A program made the translations under genes and the position numbers. 32,679 nucleotides of DNA, from contig JAHDPS010000154.1 of assembly GCA_018434225.1 (NCBI GenBank), forward strand, positions 1 through 32,679, written 5' to 3'. Shown here piece after piece: positions 32,146-32,679 of this stretch. The DNA is from Bacillota bacterium. GTDB lineage: Bacteria > Bacillota > Sulfobacillia > JABLXB01. Each line of letters starts with the position of its first letter. Within the stretch, counting starts at the first letter, position 1. The notes beneath the pieces are model-generated. The model had not been told where the DNA came from. It searched no databases and saw nothing but the letters and a program-made list of their open reading frames with translations.

Positions 32146-32679
32146 TCATGCGCCTCCCGAAGCGGTCTTTCCCATAGATGGAGATGCCCTTCTCGTCGCG
32201 CGCTCCGCCATGACCGCCTGAATCTTATTCAGCCCGCCCATCACCAGGCCGAAGGTCAGGAAAGCCCCGGGGAAGGTGATCATGAAAGTCGGGGCCTGGA
32301 ATCCGGAGCCCAGGCTGACGAGCGTGACGCCCATGACCGATATGCTCCCGGAGCCCAGCAACTCCCTGATGAAGCCCATGACGATCAGCACTAGGGTGTA
32401 TCCGGCCCCCATTCCCAGCCCGTCCAGAGTCGACGCCACTATGCCGTTATGGTAGGCGAACGCCTCGGCCCGCCCGAGGATGATGCAGTTCACCACGATG
32501 AGTGGGATCCACACACCGAGCCTCGTGTATATGTCGGGAAAATACGCCTTGAGCACCAGGTCGACTATTGTCACGAACGCGGAGACCACGACAAGGAAAA
32601 TCGGGATCCTGATGTTGTCCGGCGTGACCGGCCGTATGAGCGATATAACCACGTTCGACAGCGTCAGCACGAATATCAC
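32146..32679 (-). CDS. rnfE: Rnf complex membrane subunit RnfE, N-terminus outside the window
   Basis: The C-terminal 177 residues of RnfE are present; the reading frame continues past the window edge, so the true start is missing. Diagnostic text is LSNVVISLIRPVTPDNIRIP, GVWIPLIVVNCIILGRAEAF (conserved Cys, partner of the one in RnfA), GMGAGYTLVLIVMGFIRELL and the FMITFPGAFLTFGLVMGGL helix. It pairs with RnfA in the membrane. Gene order E-A-B-apbE implies rnfC, rnfD and rnfG lie just beyond the edge. Confidence 0.93.
   Translation of the reverse strand: MIFVLTLSNVVISLIRPVTPDNIRIPIFLVVVSAFVTIVDLVLKAYFPDIYTRLGVWIPLIVVNCIILGRAEAFAYHNGIVASTLDGLGMGAGYTLVLIVMGFIRELLGSGSISVMGVTLVSLGSGFQAPTFMITFPGAFLTFGLVMGGLNKIQAVMAERATRRASPSMGKTASGGA

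Overview
The window is GC-rich chromosomal DNA, densely packed with mostly minus-strand genes. The organism looks like a GC-rich member of the Bacillota (Clostridia-like or a deep thermophilic relative). The reasons are the gene order DUF4321-maf-radC-mreBCD-mrdA-minCDE-rodA, an Rnf complex followed by apbE, a SAM-I (S-box) riboswitch in front of metX, a PyrR-type RNA element in front of pyrK, an MntR-like regulator beside feo genes, and strong Shine-Dalgarno sequences with many GTG/TTG starts. The lineage is inferred; no rRNA or marker-gene comparison was possible. There are no mobile elements, CRISPR arrays or tRNAs that I can see.

Layout. 1-173: end of an RskA-like anti-sigma factor (+). 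267-4935: a tight minus-strand operon (SPL-like radical SAM protein, PHP phosphoesterase, orphan HyuA-type hydantoinase, histone-deacetylase-like amidohydrolase), read from a promoter back-to-back with that of a MATE exporter (5067-6464, +). 6454-10368: a triple-GAF diguanylate cyclase, an EamA transporter and a YitT protein (all -). 10516-15482: an L,D-transpeptidase, a MerR-like protein of unknown role, and pyrE, pyrF, pyrD, pyrK (all -, read pyrK to pyrE). 15483-15989: a 507-bp divergent control region. On the minus side it holds a sigma-A promoter and a PyrR-binding loop arranged as a switch over the pyrK ribosome binding site. On the plus side it holds the metX promoter and SAM riboswitch. 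15990-17201: metX. 17202-19931: iron uptake, with twin palindromes, feoA, and FeoB split into separate GTPase and membrane genes. 19918-20397: an MntR/DtxR-family regulator (-). 20497-29411: the cell shape and division-site cluster (rodA, minE, minD, minC, mrdA, mreD, mreC, mreB, radC, maf, DUF4321; all -). 29526-32679: apbE and rnfB, rnfA, rnfE (-, rnfE running off the edge).

How the genes work together. The shape cluster couples the MreB/RodA/PBP2 elongation machinery to the Min system. RnfEAB form part of a ferredoxin:NAD+ ion pump, and ApbE attaches FMN to Rnf subunits. PyrK/PyrD make the NAD+-dependent dihydroorotate dehydrogenase, followed by PyrE and PyrF to reach UMP. The feo genes import Fe(II), probably under the MntR-like repressor next door.

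The most interesting observations are: an RNA switch before pyrK in which a PyrR loop appears to control translation rather than termination; a hairpin burying the apbE ribosome binding site; two adjacent palindromes before feoA; a naturally split feoB joined by a GTGA overlap; loss of a metal-ligand histidine in the MntR-like regulator; and the unexplained radical SAM/PHP/HyuA/HDAC operon.
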